A stretch of DNA of 64,000 nucleotides from positions 62,001-126,000 of the forward strand of contig NZ_AXWO01000008.1 of assembly GCF_000482705.1 (NCBI RefSeq), in the 5' to 3' direction. The DNA comes from Glycomyces arizonensis DSM 44726. GTDB lineage: Bacteria > Actinomycetota > Actinomycetes > Mycobacteriales > Micromonosporaceae. Below, in pieces: positions 8,940-16,735 of the stretch (positions within the stretch are counted from its first letter, which is position 1; every line of letters starts with the position of its first letter). Below the pieces are notes generated by a model. That model had not been told where the DNA came from. It made no database searches and saw only the letters and a program-made list of their open reading frames with translations. Position numbers and translations under genes: made by a program.

Positions 8940-9185
8940 ATGAAACTCAGCCGTCCGATCTCGTGGTTCCTGCTCCTGTTCGGCGTCTGGTCGTGGTTCG
9001 TGTGGATCACTTTTGCAAAGAATCTGTTCGAGGACGCGAGCGGCCTCGCGTTCGACGCCGGGGAGCCGACGGGCTACTTCTGGGTGCACCTGGTCCTGAC
9101 CGTGGTCTCGTTCGCATCGGGAACGGCGATCGGCGTCATCGGCCTGCGGGGGCTCCGCGCCCTCCGCAGGTCCGATCGGGACTGA
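8940..9185 (+). CDS. SCO4848 family small membrane protein
   Basis: The 81-residue product starts MKLSRPISWFLLLFGVWSW and contains VWITFAKNL, SGLAFD, PTGYFWVHL and a second helix ending IGLRGLRALR. This is the layout of the short two-helix SCO4848 family of actinobacteria. The biochemical role of that family is unknown. The start is fixed by the family N-terminus; GGGGGG immediately upstream may serve as ribosome-binding site. It converges on the GT-B glycosyltransferase gene. Confidence 0.75.
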   Translation: MKLSRPISWFLLLFGVWSWFVWITFAKNLFEDASGLAFDAGEPTGYFWVHLVLTVVSFASGTAIGVIGLRGLRALRRSDRD

Positions 9186-9209
9186 CGGCCGCTCGGGAGA
9201 CGGGCGCCG

Positions 9210-10430
9210 TCACCTGGCGTGGAGCTCCCTTCGGATGCGGTGGATCCGCACGGCCTGCTCGACGCGGTCGAGCATCGCCGCGGCCCCGTCGGCCGAGCGC
9301 AGCAGCGCGGCGAAGGCGGCGTGGGCGTCGGCGTCGGGCGTCGACACCGCCGCCGACAGCTTCGCGGTCACGGTCTCGACCGTGTCGTCGGGCTCGACCA
9401 CGGCGCCCAGGCCCAGGTCGGCGATGCGAGCGGCGTTGCCGCGCTGCTCCTCGGAGTGCGGCATGAACACCACGGGCGTGGCGCTCAGCAGCGCCTCCAT
9501 CATGGAGGCATGGCCGCCGTGCACGACCGCGGCCGTCGCCCGGGCCGTGAGGTCGGCCGCGTCGTGGCGGAAGGCCGCGATGTCGATCTCGGCGCCCGCC
9601 GCCGCGGCCTCGACTTCCAGGGCGAGGACGTCGGCGGCGGGGCCCTCGACGCCGAGGGTGACGGCCATCGGCACGCCCAGCCCGCGGGCGGCGGTCACGG
9701 CCCGCAGCAGGTCCTTGTCGCCCGCGCCGCTGCCGCCGAGGGTGATGTGCAGGAGCGGGTCCCGGTCGGCGGCGGGCGGGCCGGTGCGCAGCCGCTCGGC
9801 GGCGAGCGGCCCGATGTGGCGGATCTCGGCGACCAGACCGGAGACGAGGCCCGCCGTCTCGCCGGGCACGCCGGACAGCGGGTCCAGCAGCGGGAGGTCG
9901 GGCACGAGCATGACGTCGCCGAGGGCCTTGCGGGCGTGGAACCTGCCGACGCCGAGCTGTTCGAGGGTCGCGAGGATCTCGGGCAGGACGGCGTGCATCG
10001 GGTGGCGGAACAGGCGGAGGTTGTGGCAGGTGAAGCTCGGCAGGTCGCGCATGGAGGCGGCCACCGAGGCGGTGTTGCGCATGTCGCTGACCACGGCGTC
10101 GGGCCCGAAGTCGTCGATGGCGCGCAGTTCGTCCCGCAGCGAGTCCCTGATGTATTCGGGGCTGGCGAGCCGCTCACGGGCGAAGGCGCGCAGCTGGGCG
10201 ACGTCGTTCATGCCGCGCCAGGCGGGGGCGGGGCCGATCTCGTCGATCCCGATCCAGGGCAGTCCGGCCTTGAGGACGAGCTCGCGAGCCTCGGCGTGGA
10301 CGGCGACGGCGACCTCGTGGCCGGCCTCGGCGAACCGCTCGGCGGCGGTCCGCATCCGCGAGATGTGGCCGAGGCTCGAACGGCTGAAGGCGACGAACAG
10401 CACCCGCATCGGGCGATCGTGATCGTTCAT
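9210..10430 (-). CDS. GT-B (UGT/MGT-like) glycosyltransferase
   Basis: The 406-residue protein has two Rossmann-like halves. The N-terminal half opens MRVLFVAFSRSSLGHISRM, with GHI as in GT-B acceptor domains. The C-terminal half has LLHITLGGSG and the nucleotide-sugar signature VVHGGHASMMEALLSATPVV followed by an EEQRGNAARI block. Such enzymes (GT1/GT28-like) glycosylate small molecules or lipids. The acceptor is unknown; no natural-product genes flank it. I chose ATG 10430 because it fits the family N-terminus. A LacI-type palindrome lies about 145 bp upstream of the start. Confidence 0.75.
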   Translation of the reverse strand: MNDHDRPMRVLFVAFSRSSLGHISRMRTAAERFAEAGHEVAVAVHAEARELVLKAGLPWIGIDEIGPAPAWRGMNDVAQLRAFARERLASPEYIRDSLRDELRAIDDFGPDAVVSDMRNTASVAASMRDLPSFTCHNLRLFRHPMHAVLPEILATLEQLGVGRFHARKALGDVMLVPDLPLLDPLSGVPGETAGLVSGLVAEIRHIGPLAAERLRTGPPAADRDPLLHITLGGSGAGDKDLLRAVTAARGLGVPMAVTLGVEGPAADVLALEVEAAAAGAEIDIAAFRHDAADLTARATAAVVHGGHASMMEALLSATPVVFMPHSEEQRGNAARIADLGLGAVVEPDDTVETVTAKLSAAVSTPDADAHAAFAALLRSADGAAAMLDRVEQAVRIHRIRRELHAR

Positions 10431-10803
10431 GAGCTCACTTTCTTCAGGGGCGGTGGGGCCGGGGCACGAGCCGCCGCGATCAGTTCTCAGTGGACTGATG
10501 GCGTGCGCCGTGGCCGGTCCCTTCCAGACGCGCACGATGCCGCACTCAGATCGGCATCGTGGATCACCATAGTAGGGAAGCGCTCCCAACGGAATTCGCC
10601 TCCTGTGCACAATGGCATTCAGGGATTCAAATGTGACCCTGTGTTATGGTTCCGCCCAATGGCAGTGAGGCACTGTTCCAGCAGTTCATCAAGGAAGTGC
10701 GAGCACGAAACAGCACTACTGTGATAGTCACCACAGAGCCATGATCGTCAATTTCCTCGGTGCGCTGCGCGAGCACGGCGCCAGCGTTCAAACGAGGTGC
10801 GGT
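10431..10803. other. Intergenic region, 373 bp
   Basis: No convincing gene. It is less GC-rich than its surroundings and contains the promoter side of the glycosyltransferase gene, including a TACTAT -10-like element on the minus strand (10569-10574) next to a GGGAAGCGCTCCCA palindrome (10575-10588). The remainder up to the aminoglycoside-kinase gene shows nothing else I can support. Confidence 0.5.
10575..10588. promoter_or_regulatory. LacI-family (CebR-like) operator candidate
   Basis: GGGAAGCGCTCCCA is an imperfect palindrome centred on AGCGCT. It differs at two of 14 positions from the streptomycete CebR box TGGGAGCGCTCCCA. It abuts a minus-strand TACTAT -10-like hexamer, so a bound repressor could block the promoter of the downstream glycosyltransferase gene. 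Which regulator would bind is unknown; the LacI gene at 23064-24065 is one candidate. Confidence 0.4.
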
Positions 10804-11727
10804 TCAGTCCAGGATCGACTCGACCGCGCCGAGGACGGCGGCGAGTTCGCCCCTGTCCGCCGCGTCGCAGGCGAAGTCGATCCCCCGCAGGGCCGCCCAG
10901 GCCCTGACGCGCTCGACCTCGGCGCCCAGATCCTCGGCGACGGCACGGACCGACTCGGCCCCGCCGAGCGGGCCGTGCAGCGCCTGCTTGAACACGAGGA
11001 AGCCGCCGTCGAAGGCCCGCTCGGCCACGTACGGCTTGGGGTCGATCAGCAGCCACGGCTCGCGGCGGGCGGAGACGATGTTGCCCAGGTGGGTGTCGCG
11101 GTTGGCGATGCCCTCCTCCAGCGGGATGCGGAGCTCCGCGCACCACGCGGCCGCGCGCTTGGCCCACTCGCGGCCGAGCCTGTCCAGCAGCGCCGCCGCC
11201 GGGTCGGCGAACCGCGCCTCCCAGGCCGCGAGCATGTCGGCCGCCTTCGGGTAGGCCGGGTACTCCCCCGGCGGGGCCGGCGCGCGCCAGAGCCTGCGAT
11301 ACAGGCCGCAGGCGATCGCCACGCGCTCGCGCGCCGCGGCGCGCTCGCCGAGGCCGGGGAACTCGCGCTCCAGCAGCGGCGCGCCCGGTTCGGCGCGTTC
11401 GAGCAGCATCGCCCCGGTGGCCGCGTCGTACTCGCGGAGCTCGACGGCGCCGTCGCCGCCGTAGGCGCGCAGCGCGGTCGGCTCGGCCAGGTTCTCGGCG
11501 TCGCGGTAGATCACCTTCAGCACGGCGGGAGTGCCGTCGGCGCGTTCGACGGGCAGCACGTAGGAGTGCGATCCGCCTTCGAACGGCGGGCCCGTCCGGC
11601 GCAGCGCCCAGTCCCGCATCAGGCGGTCGACGGTCCCGGGGACGCTCGCGAGCCAGCGATCGCCGGCGTCGGCGTGCCAGCCGTGGACGGCGCGGCGGAC
11701 GCCTTCGGGAAAGGGGTCGAAGCGCAT
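10804..11727 (-). CDS. Aminoglycoside O-phosphotransferase-fold kinase (APH(6)-like)
   Basis: The 307-residue product matches the APH(6)/hydroxyurea phosphotransferase family: Lys71 in AVLKVIY, the catalytic-loop Asp211 and Asn216 in NRDTHLGN, and the family block LLIDPKPYVAERAFD (about 227-241). Known members phosphorylate streptomycin at O-6 or hydroxyurea, but most genomic homologues have unknown substrates. The first catalytic-loop His (usual HGD) is replaced by Asn209, so activity or substrate may differ. Intrinsic resistance is possible, not shown. It is a single gene on the minus strand between two same-strand neighbours. Confidence 0.7.
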   Translation of the reverse strand: MRFDPFPEGVRRAVHGWHADAGDRWLASVPGTVDRLMRDWALRRTGPPFEGGSHSYVLPVERADGTPAVLKVIYRDAENLAEPTALRAYGGDGAVELREYDAATGAMLLERAEPGAPLLEREFPGLGERAAARERVAIACGLYRRLWRAPAPPGEYPAYPKAADMLAAWEARFADPAAALLDRLGREWAKRAAAWCAELRIPLEEGIANRDTHLGNIVSARREPWLLIDPKPYVAERAFDGGFLVFKQALHGPLGGAESVRAVAEDLGAEVERVRAWAALRGIDFACDAADRGELAAVLGAVESILD

Positions 11728-11805
11728 CGGCCAAGTATCGGCGCGGCGGTACCGGGACGCAAGCGGCTTGAAAGATGAGTGAACCTGCTTACGCAGTGTT
11801 GCAGG

Positions 11806-12474
11806 TCACTCCTGTTCGGGCGCGGCCAGTGTCGCGACGGCCTCGTCGATCGGCGTGTCGCCGCCCACCAGTTCGAGGGTGCGGCAGCTCAGCACGGGCG
11901 TCTCAAGGAGCGCGGCGAGCACCGCGGCCACGTCGGTGCGGGTGACCTCGCCGCCGCCCACCGACTCGGCCAGCGTGACCGCCCCGGTCGGCGCGTCGTC
12001 GGTCAGGCGGCCGGGACGCACGATGACCCAGTCGAGGTCGCGCGAGCGGAGGTCGTCCTCGGCCTTGGTCTTGGCCTCGATGTAGGCGGCCCAGGCGTCG
12101 TCGCGCCCGGGGTCGGGCTCCCGCCCGGCGCCCATGCTGGAGATCTGGAGGAAGCGGCCGACCCCGGCCTGCTCGGCCGCGTCGGCCATGAGGACCGACG
12201 CCGCCCGGTCGACGGTGTCCTTTCTGGCCGTTCCGCTGCCCGGTCCGGCACCGGCTGCGAAGACGACGGCATCGACGCCTTCGAGCAGTCCGGAGACGTG
12301 CTCGACGTCGGCCCGCTCCAGGTCGAGGACGATCGGCCGCCCGCCGATCGCCGTGATGTCGTCGGCGTGGTCGGGGTTGCGGATCAGGCCCGTGACCGCG
12401 TCTCCCCTGGCGGCCAGGATCTCGGTCAGGCGCAGGGCGATCTTTCCGTGTCCTCCGGCGATGACGATGTGCAT
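11806..12474 (-). CDS. Atypical SDR, NAD(P)-binding protein
   Basis: The N-terminus MHIVIAGGHGKIALRLTEIL carries a glycine-rich nucleotide-binding motif (GGHGKIA), followed by DAVVFAAGAGPGSG and the YIEAKTKAEDDL segment that supplies Tyr/Lys. At 222 residues it fits the atypical-5 SDR group of short NAD(P)H-binding proteins (NmrA-like or NAD(P)-binding regulators). No partner gene suggests a substrate. The downstream and upstream genes are on the same strand, spaced 78 and 86 bp, so it is probably transcribed alone. Confidence 0.75.
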   Translation of the reverse strand: MHIVIAGGHGKIALRLTEILAARGDAVTGLIRNPDHADDITAIGGRPIVLDLERADVEHVSGLLEGVDAVVFAAGAGPGSGTARKDTVDRAASVLMADAAEQAGVGRFLQISSMGAGREPDPGRDDAWAAYIEAKTKAEDDLRSRDLDWVIVRPGRLTDDAPTGAVTLAESVGGGEVTRTDVAAVLAALLETPVLSCRTLELVGGDTPIDEAVATLAAPEQE

Positions 12475-12560
12475 ACCGGAAGCCTAACCGCCTCGGCGCC
12501 GCGTCGAAGCGATCGGCCGGAATCCGACATTCGGGCGGTCGGCGGCCGGGGCGCCGCGGT

Positions 12561-13391
12561 TCAGGCTCCCTCCCGCGGTGGCGCGTCGAGTTCGACGAGG
12601 ATCGATTCGATCGCCTGCGCCACACCGTCCTCGGCGCACGAGGCGGTGCGGTGGGTGGCCGCGGCGGCCGCCTCGGGGTGCGCGTCCGCGACGGCGTACG
12701 AGCGGCCCGCCCAGGCCAGCATCGACGCGTCGGTGGGCATGTCGCCGAAGGCGGCCACCGATTCGGGGCCGATGCCGCGCTCGGCGCACCACGCGGCGAG
12801 CGCGGTGCCTTTGGTGGCGGCGTGCGCGCTGTATTCGATCTCGGGATAGCTGCCCCAGTGCCACATCCGCACGCCGGGCGCCTCGATGCCCTGGGCCCGC
12901 TCCACCAGGGACGGGCCGTCGAGTCCGGGGGCGCGGACGGTGAGCACGGCGACCGCGTCGACGCCGTCGAACAGGTCGGCGGCCGGGTCGACGAAGGTCC
13001 ACGGGTCGTGCAGCACGACGTGCTCGCTGAACTGTCGCGATTGGGCTATCTGGCCTTCTCCGGTCTCGATCGCGAAGATCGCTCCGGGGATCGCCTCTCG
13101 CAGTCGACGCTGAATCTCGCGTGCCGTCGTGGGCGGGATCGGGTGGCGGAAATCGGTGGCCTGGGTCGCGAAGTCGTAGTGGATGGCGCCGTTGCAGCAG
13201 ATCGCGGCGTCGATCGACGCGGCGAGGCCGGGGTCGCGGTGGACGCCCCGCGGCGCTCGGGCGGTCACCGCGACGATGCGGGCGCCGCGCTCGCGCGCCG
13301 CGATCAGCGCCTTCCGGTTCCGTTCGGACAGTCGGCCCCTGTCGAGGAGGGTGCCGTCGAGGTCGGTGGCGATCACCTTGAGCTCTTGCAC
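12561..13391 (-). CDS. HAD-superfamily Cof-type phosphatase (paralogue A)
   Basis: The 276-residue enzyme starts at GTG 13391 and has the HAD nucleophile motif IATDLDGTLLD with Asp10 and Asp12, a C2-type cap, and motif IV as AAFGDMPTDASML. Cof-type HADs dephosphorylate sugar phosphates, nucleotides or cofactors such as FMN or PLP. It is a close paralogue of the product of 15562-16383: same length class, both keep the WHWG/CHWGD cap motif. The two genes bracket the ribosomal protection gene. A TTGCCC/GATACT promoter lies immediately upstream, suggesting a leaderless transcript. Confidence 0.8.
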   Translation of the reverse strand: MQELKVIATDLDGTLLDRGRLSERNRKALIAARERGARIVAVTARAPRGVHRDPGLAASIDAAICCNGAIHYDFATQATDFRHPIPPTTAREIQRRLREAIPGAIFAIETGEGQIAQSRQFSEHVVLHDPWTFVDPAADLFDGVDAVAVLTVRAPGLDGPSLVERAQGIEAPGVRMWHWGSYPEIEYSAHAATKGTALAAWCAERGIGPESVAAFGDMPTDASMLAWAGRSYAVADAHPEAAAAATHRTASCAEDGVAQAIESILVELDAPPREGA

Positions 13392-13397
13392 GCCTCG

Positions 13398-13427
13398 AGT
13401 ATCTGGGAGGCTCCCTCCCGCGGGCAA
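13398..13427 (-). promoter_or_regulatory. Leaderless promoter of HAD paralogue A
   Basis: On the minus strand TTGCCC (13422-13427) is followed after 18 bases by GATACT (13398-13403) and then six bases later by the GTG start. Transcription from this box would begin at or next to the start codon. The same arrangement occurs before the paralogue at 16383, with 17-base spacing. Confidence 0.5.
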
Positions 13428-13435
13428 TGTTGTTT

Positions 13436-15424
13436 TCAGCGCCCGGCGACGCGGCGGACGACGGCCAGGAGGTACTCCTCTCGGTCGAGCGGGTTGTGGT
13501 CGTACCTGGCGCGGCTCGGGACCGCGCCGCTCACCGGCTCGTAGCGCTCGAAGGCGCTCTCGGCGACGCCTTCGCCGCCGGTCAGCGAGGGCAGCCGCTG
13601 CCCGAGCGCGTGGACGGACGCGGCCGGGACGGTGCCCTCCAAGGTGCATTCGGCGCCGCGCGGCCGCGGTGCCTCGGGCACGGCCCTGAGCTTCGCGAGC
13701 GCGGCCAGGACCGGCCCGAGCGCATCGGAGGGCAGGTCGAGGCGGAACCGGTGGATCGGCTCGTGCACCGCCGTCCCCGCTTGGCGCAGGGCGTCCATCA
13801 GCACCAGCGGCACCAGGCCGCGGAAGTCGCCCGCGGTGGTGGACATGCTCTTGTCGAACCCGCCGTGCGCGGTGCTCTGCCTGGCCCAGTACCCCGAGTG
13901 CGTCATGGTGACGGCGCAGTCGCGGACCTGCCAACCGCGCAGGCCCTGCGCGAGGGTCTCGTGGACGGTCTCCTCCACGGCCTTGAAGAACGCGAACGGC
14001 ATCGAGCCGAGTTCGACGCCGAGGCGGAAGTCGACGCCCGAGCCGACCGGGGCCGGGTCGACGCGCAGCCCGACCGTGGCCAGGAACGGGTTGGCGTCCT
14101 TGGCGATGTACTCGACGGCCTCGCCCGAGCCGGTCGGCCGCTCGACGCAGATCACGGTGGACTCGCGGAAGTCCACGGCGAGCCCGAACTGGTCGGCGAG
14201 GGTCGCGGCGATGACCTCCTTCTGGACCTCGCCGTACAGCGAGAGCGAGAGTTCTGACCGGCGCTCGTCGTGGCGCAGGCCGATGAGCGGGTCGGCCTCG
14301 GCGAGCTGGGTGAGCGCCAGGTGCAGCGCGCCCTTGTCGGCCTCGCGGGAGGGGGCGACGACGGTCTCCAGTGTGGGCGGCGAGAAGTGCTCGGCCCGTG
14401 CCTTGGGAGCGAGGCCGATCGGGTCGCCGATCTGCGCGTCGAGTCCCCATAGCTTCGCGATCCGTCCGGCACCGACCGAGCCGCTGCGGTGGTCGGTGCC
14501 CTGGTCGAAGACGTTGACGGCGGTGACCTTGCCTTCCCTGCCGCTGCCGAAGGGCAGGCGGTCGCGGACGCGGATCGTGCCGGAGAAGAGGCGGGCGTAG
14601 GCGATCTTGTCCCCCGCCGGGCCGCGTTCGACCTTGAAGACGGTGCCCGAGACGGGGCCGGCCGGGTCGCCTTCGGCGGCGGGCAGGAGGTGGCGGATGC
14701 CCTCGGCGAGGCCGTCGACACCTTCGCCGGTGATGGCCGAGCCGAAGTGGACGGGGAAGACCCGTGCCCGGCCGGTCTGGGCGATGAGCTCGGTGCGGAG
14801 GCGCTCGGGCGTGGCCGCGCGCTCGTCGCGGACGCAGTCGGCGAGGAAGGCGTCGTCGTGTCCGGTGAGGAGGTCGGTCAGCTCGGCCTCGAACGCCTCG
14901 CCGGAGCGGGGAATCGAGCGGACGCGGGCGCGCGGGCCGGGGATGCGATCCACGGTGTCCATGGCGATCGTCGCGGGGTCGAGCTTCTCGGCGAGTTCGC
15001 GCAGGAGGTCGCTGTACCGCGCGCCGGTGCGGTCGATCTTGTTGACGAAGACGAGCGTCGGGATGCGCAGGCGCCGCAGCGCGCGCATGAGGACGCGGGT
15101 CTGGGCCTGGACGCCCTCGACGGCGGAGACGACGAGGACCGCGCCGTCGAGCACGCTGAGCGCCCGTTCGACCTCGGCGATGAAGTCGGGGTGGCCGGGC
15201 GTGTCGATGAGGTTGACGGCGGTGCCGTCCAGCTCGAAGGAGACCACGGCGGCCTTGATGGTGATGCCGCGGCGGCGTTCGAGGTCGAGCGAGTCGGTCC
15301 GCGTGCTGCCGTCGTCGACGCTGCCGACCGCGTCGAGGACTCCCGCTTCGTAGAGGAGCCGCTCGGTCAGGCTGGTCTTACCGGCGTCGACATGGGCGAG
15401 GATGCCGAGGTTGAGTGTGCGCAC
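13436..15424 (-). CDS. Otr(A)/Tet(M)-type ribosomal protection GTPase
   Basis: The 662-residue protein is EF-G-like with all G motifs: AHVDAGKT (10-17), RGITI, DTPGH (74-78), NKID (128-131). It starts exactly where Tet(M) and Otr(A) start and has the Otr(A)-like domain IV segment THSGYW...STAGDF with PLVLMDAL. Ribosomal protection proteins bind the 70S A site and release tetracyclines, with GTP hydrolysis afterwards. Length is typical (about 640-665). No tetracycline biosynthesis genes are in view, so this is probably an intrinsic or housekeeping member. A 36-codon upstream frame overlaps the GTG start and may control translation. Substrate specificity is inferred from family. Confidence 0.85.
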   Translation of the reverse strand: MRTLNLGILAHVDAGKTSLTERLLYEAGVLDAVGSVDDGSTRTDSLDLERRRGITIKAAVVSFELDGTAVNLIDTPGHPDFIAEVERALSVLDGAVLVVSAVEGVQAQTRVLMRALRRLRIPTLVFVNKIDRTGARYSDLLRELAEKLDPATIAMDTVDRIPGPRARVRSIPRSGEAFEAELTDLLTGHDDAFLADCVRDERAATPERLRTELIAQTGRARVFPVHFGSAITGEGVDGLAEGIRHLLPAAEGDPAGPVSGTVFKVERGPAGDKIAYARLFSGTIRVRDRLPFGSGREGKVTAVNVFDQGTDHRSGSVGAGRIAKLWGLDAQIGDPIGLAPKARAEHFSPPTLETVVAPSREADKGALHLALTQLAEADPLIGLRHDERRSELSLSLYGEVQKEVIAATLADQFGLAVDFRESTVICVERPTGSGEAVEYIAKDANPFLATVGLRVDPAPVGSGVDFRLGVELGSMPFAFFKAVEETVHETLAQGLRGWQVRDCAVTMTHSGYWARQSTAHGGFDKSMSTTAGDFRGLVPLVLMDALRQAGTAVHEPIHRFRLDLPSDALGPVLAALAKLRAVPEAPRPRGAECTLEGTVPAASVHALGQRLPSLTGGEGVAESAFERYEPVSGAVPSRARYDHNPLDREEYLLAVVRRVAGR

Positions 15425-15488
15425 GTACGGTCATGTCCTTTGATTCGACGATGGGTCCCTTCTGGTTGGACATGAACGTTGCGCGCAT
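15378..15488 (-). CDS. Putative 36-aa leader peptide overlapping the ribosomal protection gene
   Basis: An ATG at 15488 preceded by GGGAG (six bases away) opens a 36-codon frame, MRATFMSNQKGPIVESK and onward, ending HPRPCRRR. It overlaps the first 47 bases of the GTPase gene in another frame. The GTPase's own AAAGGA site lies inside it. Translation of the leader would pass over the downstream start, so ribosome stalling could alter initiation, as in known antibiotic-inducible leaders. Small size means it may be chance. Confidence 0.35.
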   Translation of the reverse strand: MRATFMSNQKGPIVESKDMTVRAHTQPRHPRPCRRR

Positions 15489-15561
15489 TTCGGACTCCCT
15501 TGTTCGTGCGTTCGGGAGTAGTGCAGCAGACCGGCGGCGGGGCCGCAATCGATTTTCCGCC

Positions 15562-16383
15562 TCAGGCGGCGGCCCGGGAGCGGTCGATGATCGCCTCGAT
15601 GACGCGGGCGACGCCGTCATCGGCGTTGGAGGCGGCCGTGTCGGTGGCGGCGGCGGCCGCCTCGGGGTGGGCGCCCTCGACGGCGTAGGAGCGGGCGGCC
15701 CAGGAGAGCATGGGGACGTCGTTGGGCATGTCCCCGAAGGCGACCACGTCCTCGGCGCCGAAGCCGCGCTCGGCGCACCAGGCCTCCAGGCCGGTGGCCT
15801 TGTTGGCGCCGGGGGCGTTGAAGTCGAGCATCCCGAAGTCGCCCCAGTGGCACATGTCGAGGTCGGCGAGGTCGGCTCCGGCGACGGCGCGGACCATCTC
15901 CTCGGAGTGGAGGTCCGGGTCGTAGACCTTGATCTTGACGATGGTCTCGACGCTGTCGAGCATCTCCTCGACCGAGTCGACGAACGCCCAGTGGGACATG
16001 TCGGCGACGATGTGCTCGTAGTGCCGCCGGTTGCCGACGATGCCGATCCCGGTCTCGACGGCGAGGGACGCGCCGGGCAGCGCCTCGGCGAGGACCGCGC
16101 AGACGGCGCGGGCCGCCGCGGGGTCGATGGCGCGCGAGATGCGCATGCGTCCTTCGGCGGGCTCGTAGAAGACCGCGCCGTTGGCGCAGATGGCGGTGTC
16201 GAGAAGGGGGACGAGTTCGGGGAGCCGGTCGACGCCGTAGGGGGTGCGGGCGGTGACCGCGACGACGGCGAGGCCGTGCTCGCGCGCGGCCGCCAGGGCC
16301 TTCCGCGTCCGGTCGGACAGTCCGCCTTGGGGGTCGAGGAGCGTGCCGTCCAGATCGGAGGCGATCACCTGTGGGGTCTGCAC
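15562..16383 (-). CDS. HAD-superfamily Cof-type phosphatase (paralogue B)
   Basis: The 273-residue enzyme has VIASDLDGTLLD (nucleophile Asp10, acid/base Asp12), an alpha/beta cap with MCHWGDFGML, and a canonical motif IV VAFGDMPNDVPML. It starts at GTG 16383. Sequence and length indicate recent common origin with paralogue A. It lies upstream of the ribosomal protection gene on the same strand; 74 bp separate its stop from the leader frame. The substrate is unknown; sugar-phosphate or cofactor phosphatase is most likely. A short CCGCC-TGA-GGCGG hairpin overlaps its stop codon. Confidence 0.8.
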   Translation of the reverse strand: MQTPQVIASDLDGTLLDPQGGLSDRTRKALAAAREHGLAVVAVTARTPYGVDRLPELVPLLDTAICANGAVFYEPAEGRMRISRAIDPAAARAVCAVLAEALPGASLAVETGIGIVGNRRHYEHIVADMSHWAFVDSVEEMLDSVETIVKIKVYDPDLHSEEMVRAVAGADLADLDMCHWGDFGMLDFNAPGANKATGLEAWCAERGFGAEDVVAFGDMPNDVPMLSWAARSYAVEGAHPEAAAAATDTAASNADDGVARVIEAIIDRSRAAA

Positions 16384-16389
16384 GCCTCA

Positions 16390-16418
16390 AGTATCGCCTC
16401 CGCATCCCGTGCGGGCAA
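16390..16418 (-). promoter_or_regulatory. Leaderless promoter of HAD paralogue B
   Basis: On the minus strand TTGCCC (16413-16418), a 17-base spacer, GATACT (16390-16395), then TGAGGC and the GTG start. The match to the paralogue's upstream region in hexamers, position and distance to the start supports function. Confidence 0.5.
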
Positions 16419-16428
16419 GCGCGGAAGG

Positions 16429-16710
16429 CTACGCCTTGCCGAAGGCGCGCCCGGCGGCGTGGAAGAGGCCCATCAGGAGCACGCCGAGCGCGATGGCGGC
16501 GCCTCCCGCGACCGGTGCGCCGCCGAGGTCGGCGGCGGCCAGGAGCAGCACGCCGACGCCGATCGAGCTCCATCCGGCGAGGAGGTTGGCGACCGGCCCC
16601 GAGCCGAAGACCATCGGATAGCGCTCGTTGACGATGCCCCGGAAGAAGTGCGGGATGCCGTTGGCGAGGAACAGGCCCGCGAGGAATCCGAGGGCGATTG
16701 CCTGAATCAT
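16429..16710 (-). CDS. Small membrane protein, operon with TetR regulator
   Basis: The 93-residue product has three hydrophobic helices (about 3-20, 38-60 and 63-85) and the motif ANGIPHFFRGIVNERYPMVFG between helices one and two. I have seen that motif in small actinobacterial membrane proteins of unknown function. It follows the TetR gene by 25 bp on the same strand, so it is probably the gene this regulator controls together with itself. No transport or enzyme signature is visible. Confidence 0.65.
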   Translation of the reverse strand: MIQAIALGFLAGLFLANGIPHFFRGIVNERYPMVFGSGPVANLLAGWSSIGVGVLLLAAADLGGAPVAGGAAIALGVLLMGLFHAAGRAFGKA

Positions 16711-16735
16711 GTCGTCTCCGTTGTGTAGTGGGGGT

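Noticed and set aside
13392-14450. N-terminal extension of HAD paralogue A
   Set aside because: It runs antiparallel in frame through the ribosomal protection gene on the same strand but different frame, is Arg/Pro-rich, and the HAD motif begins ten residues after the GTG at 13391, where a promoter is also found.
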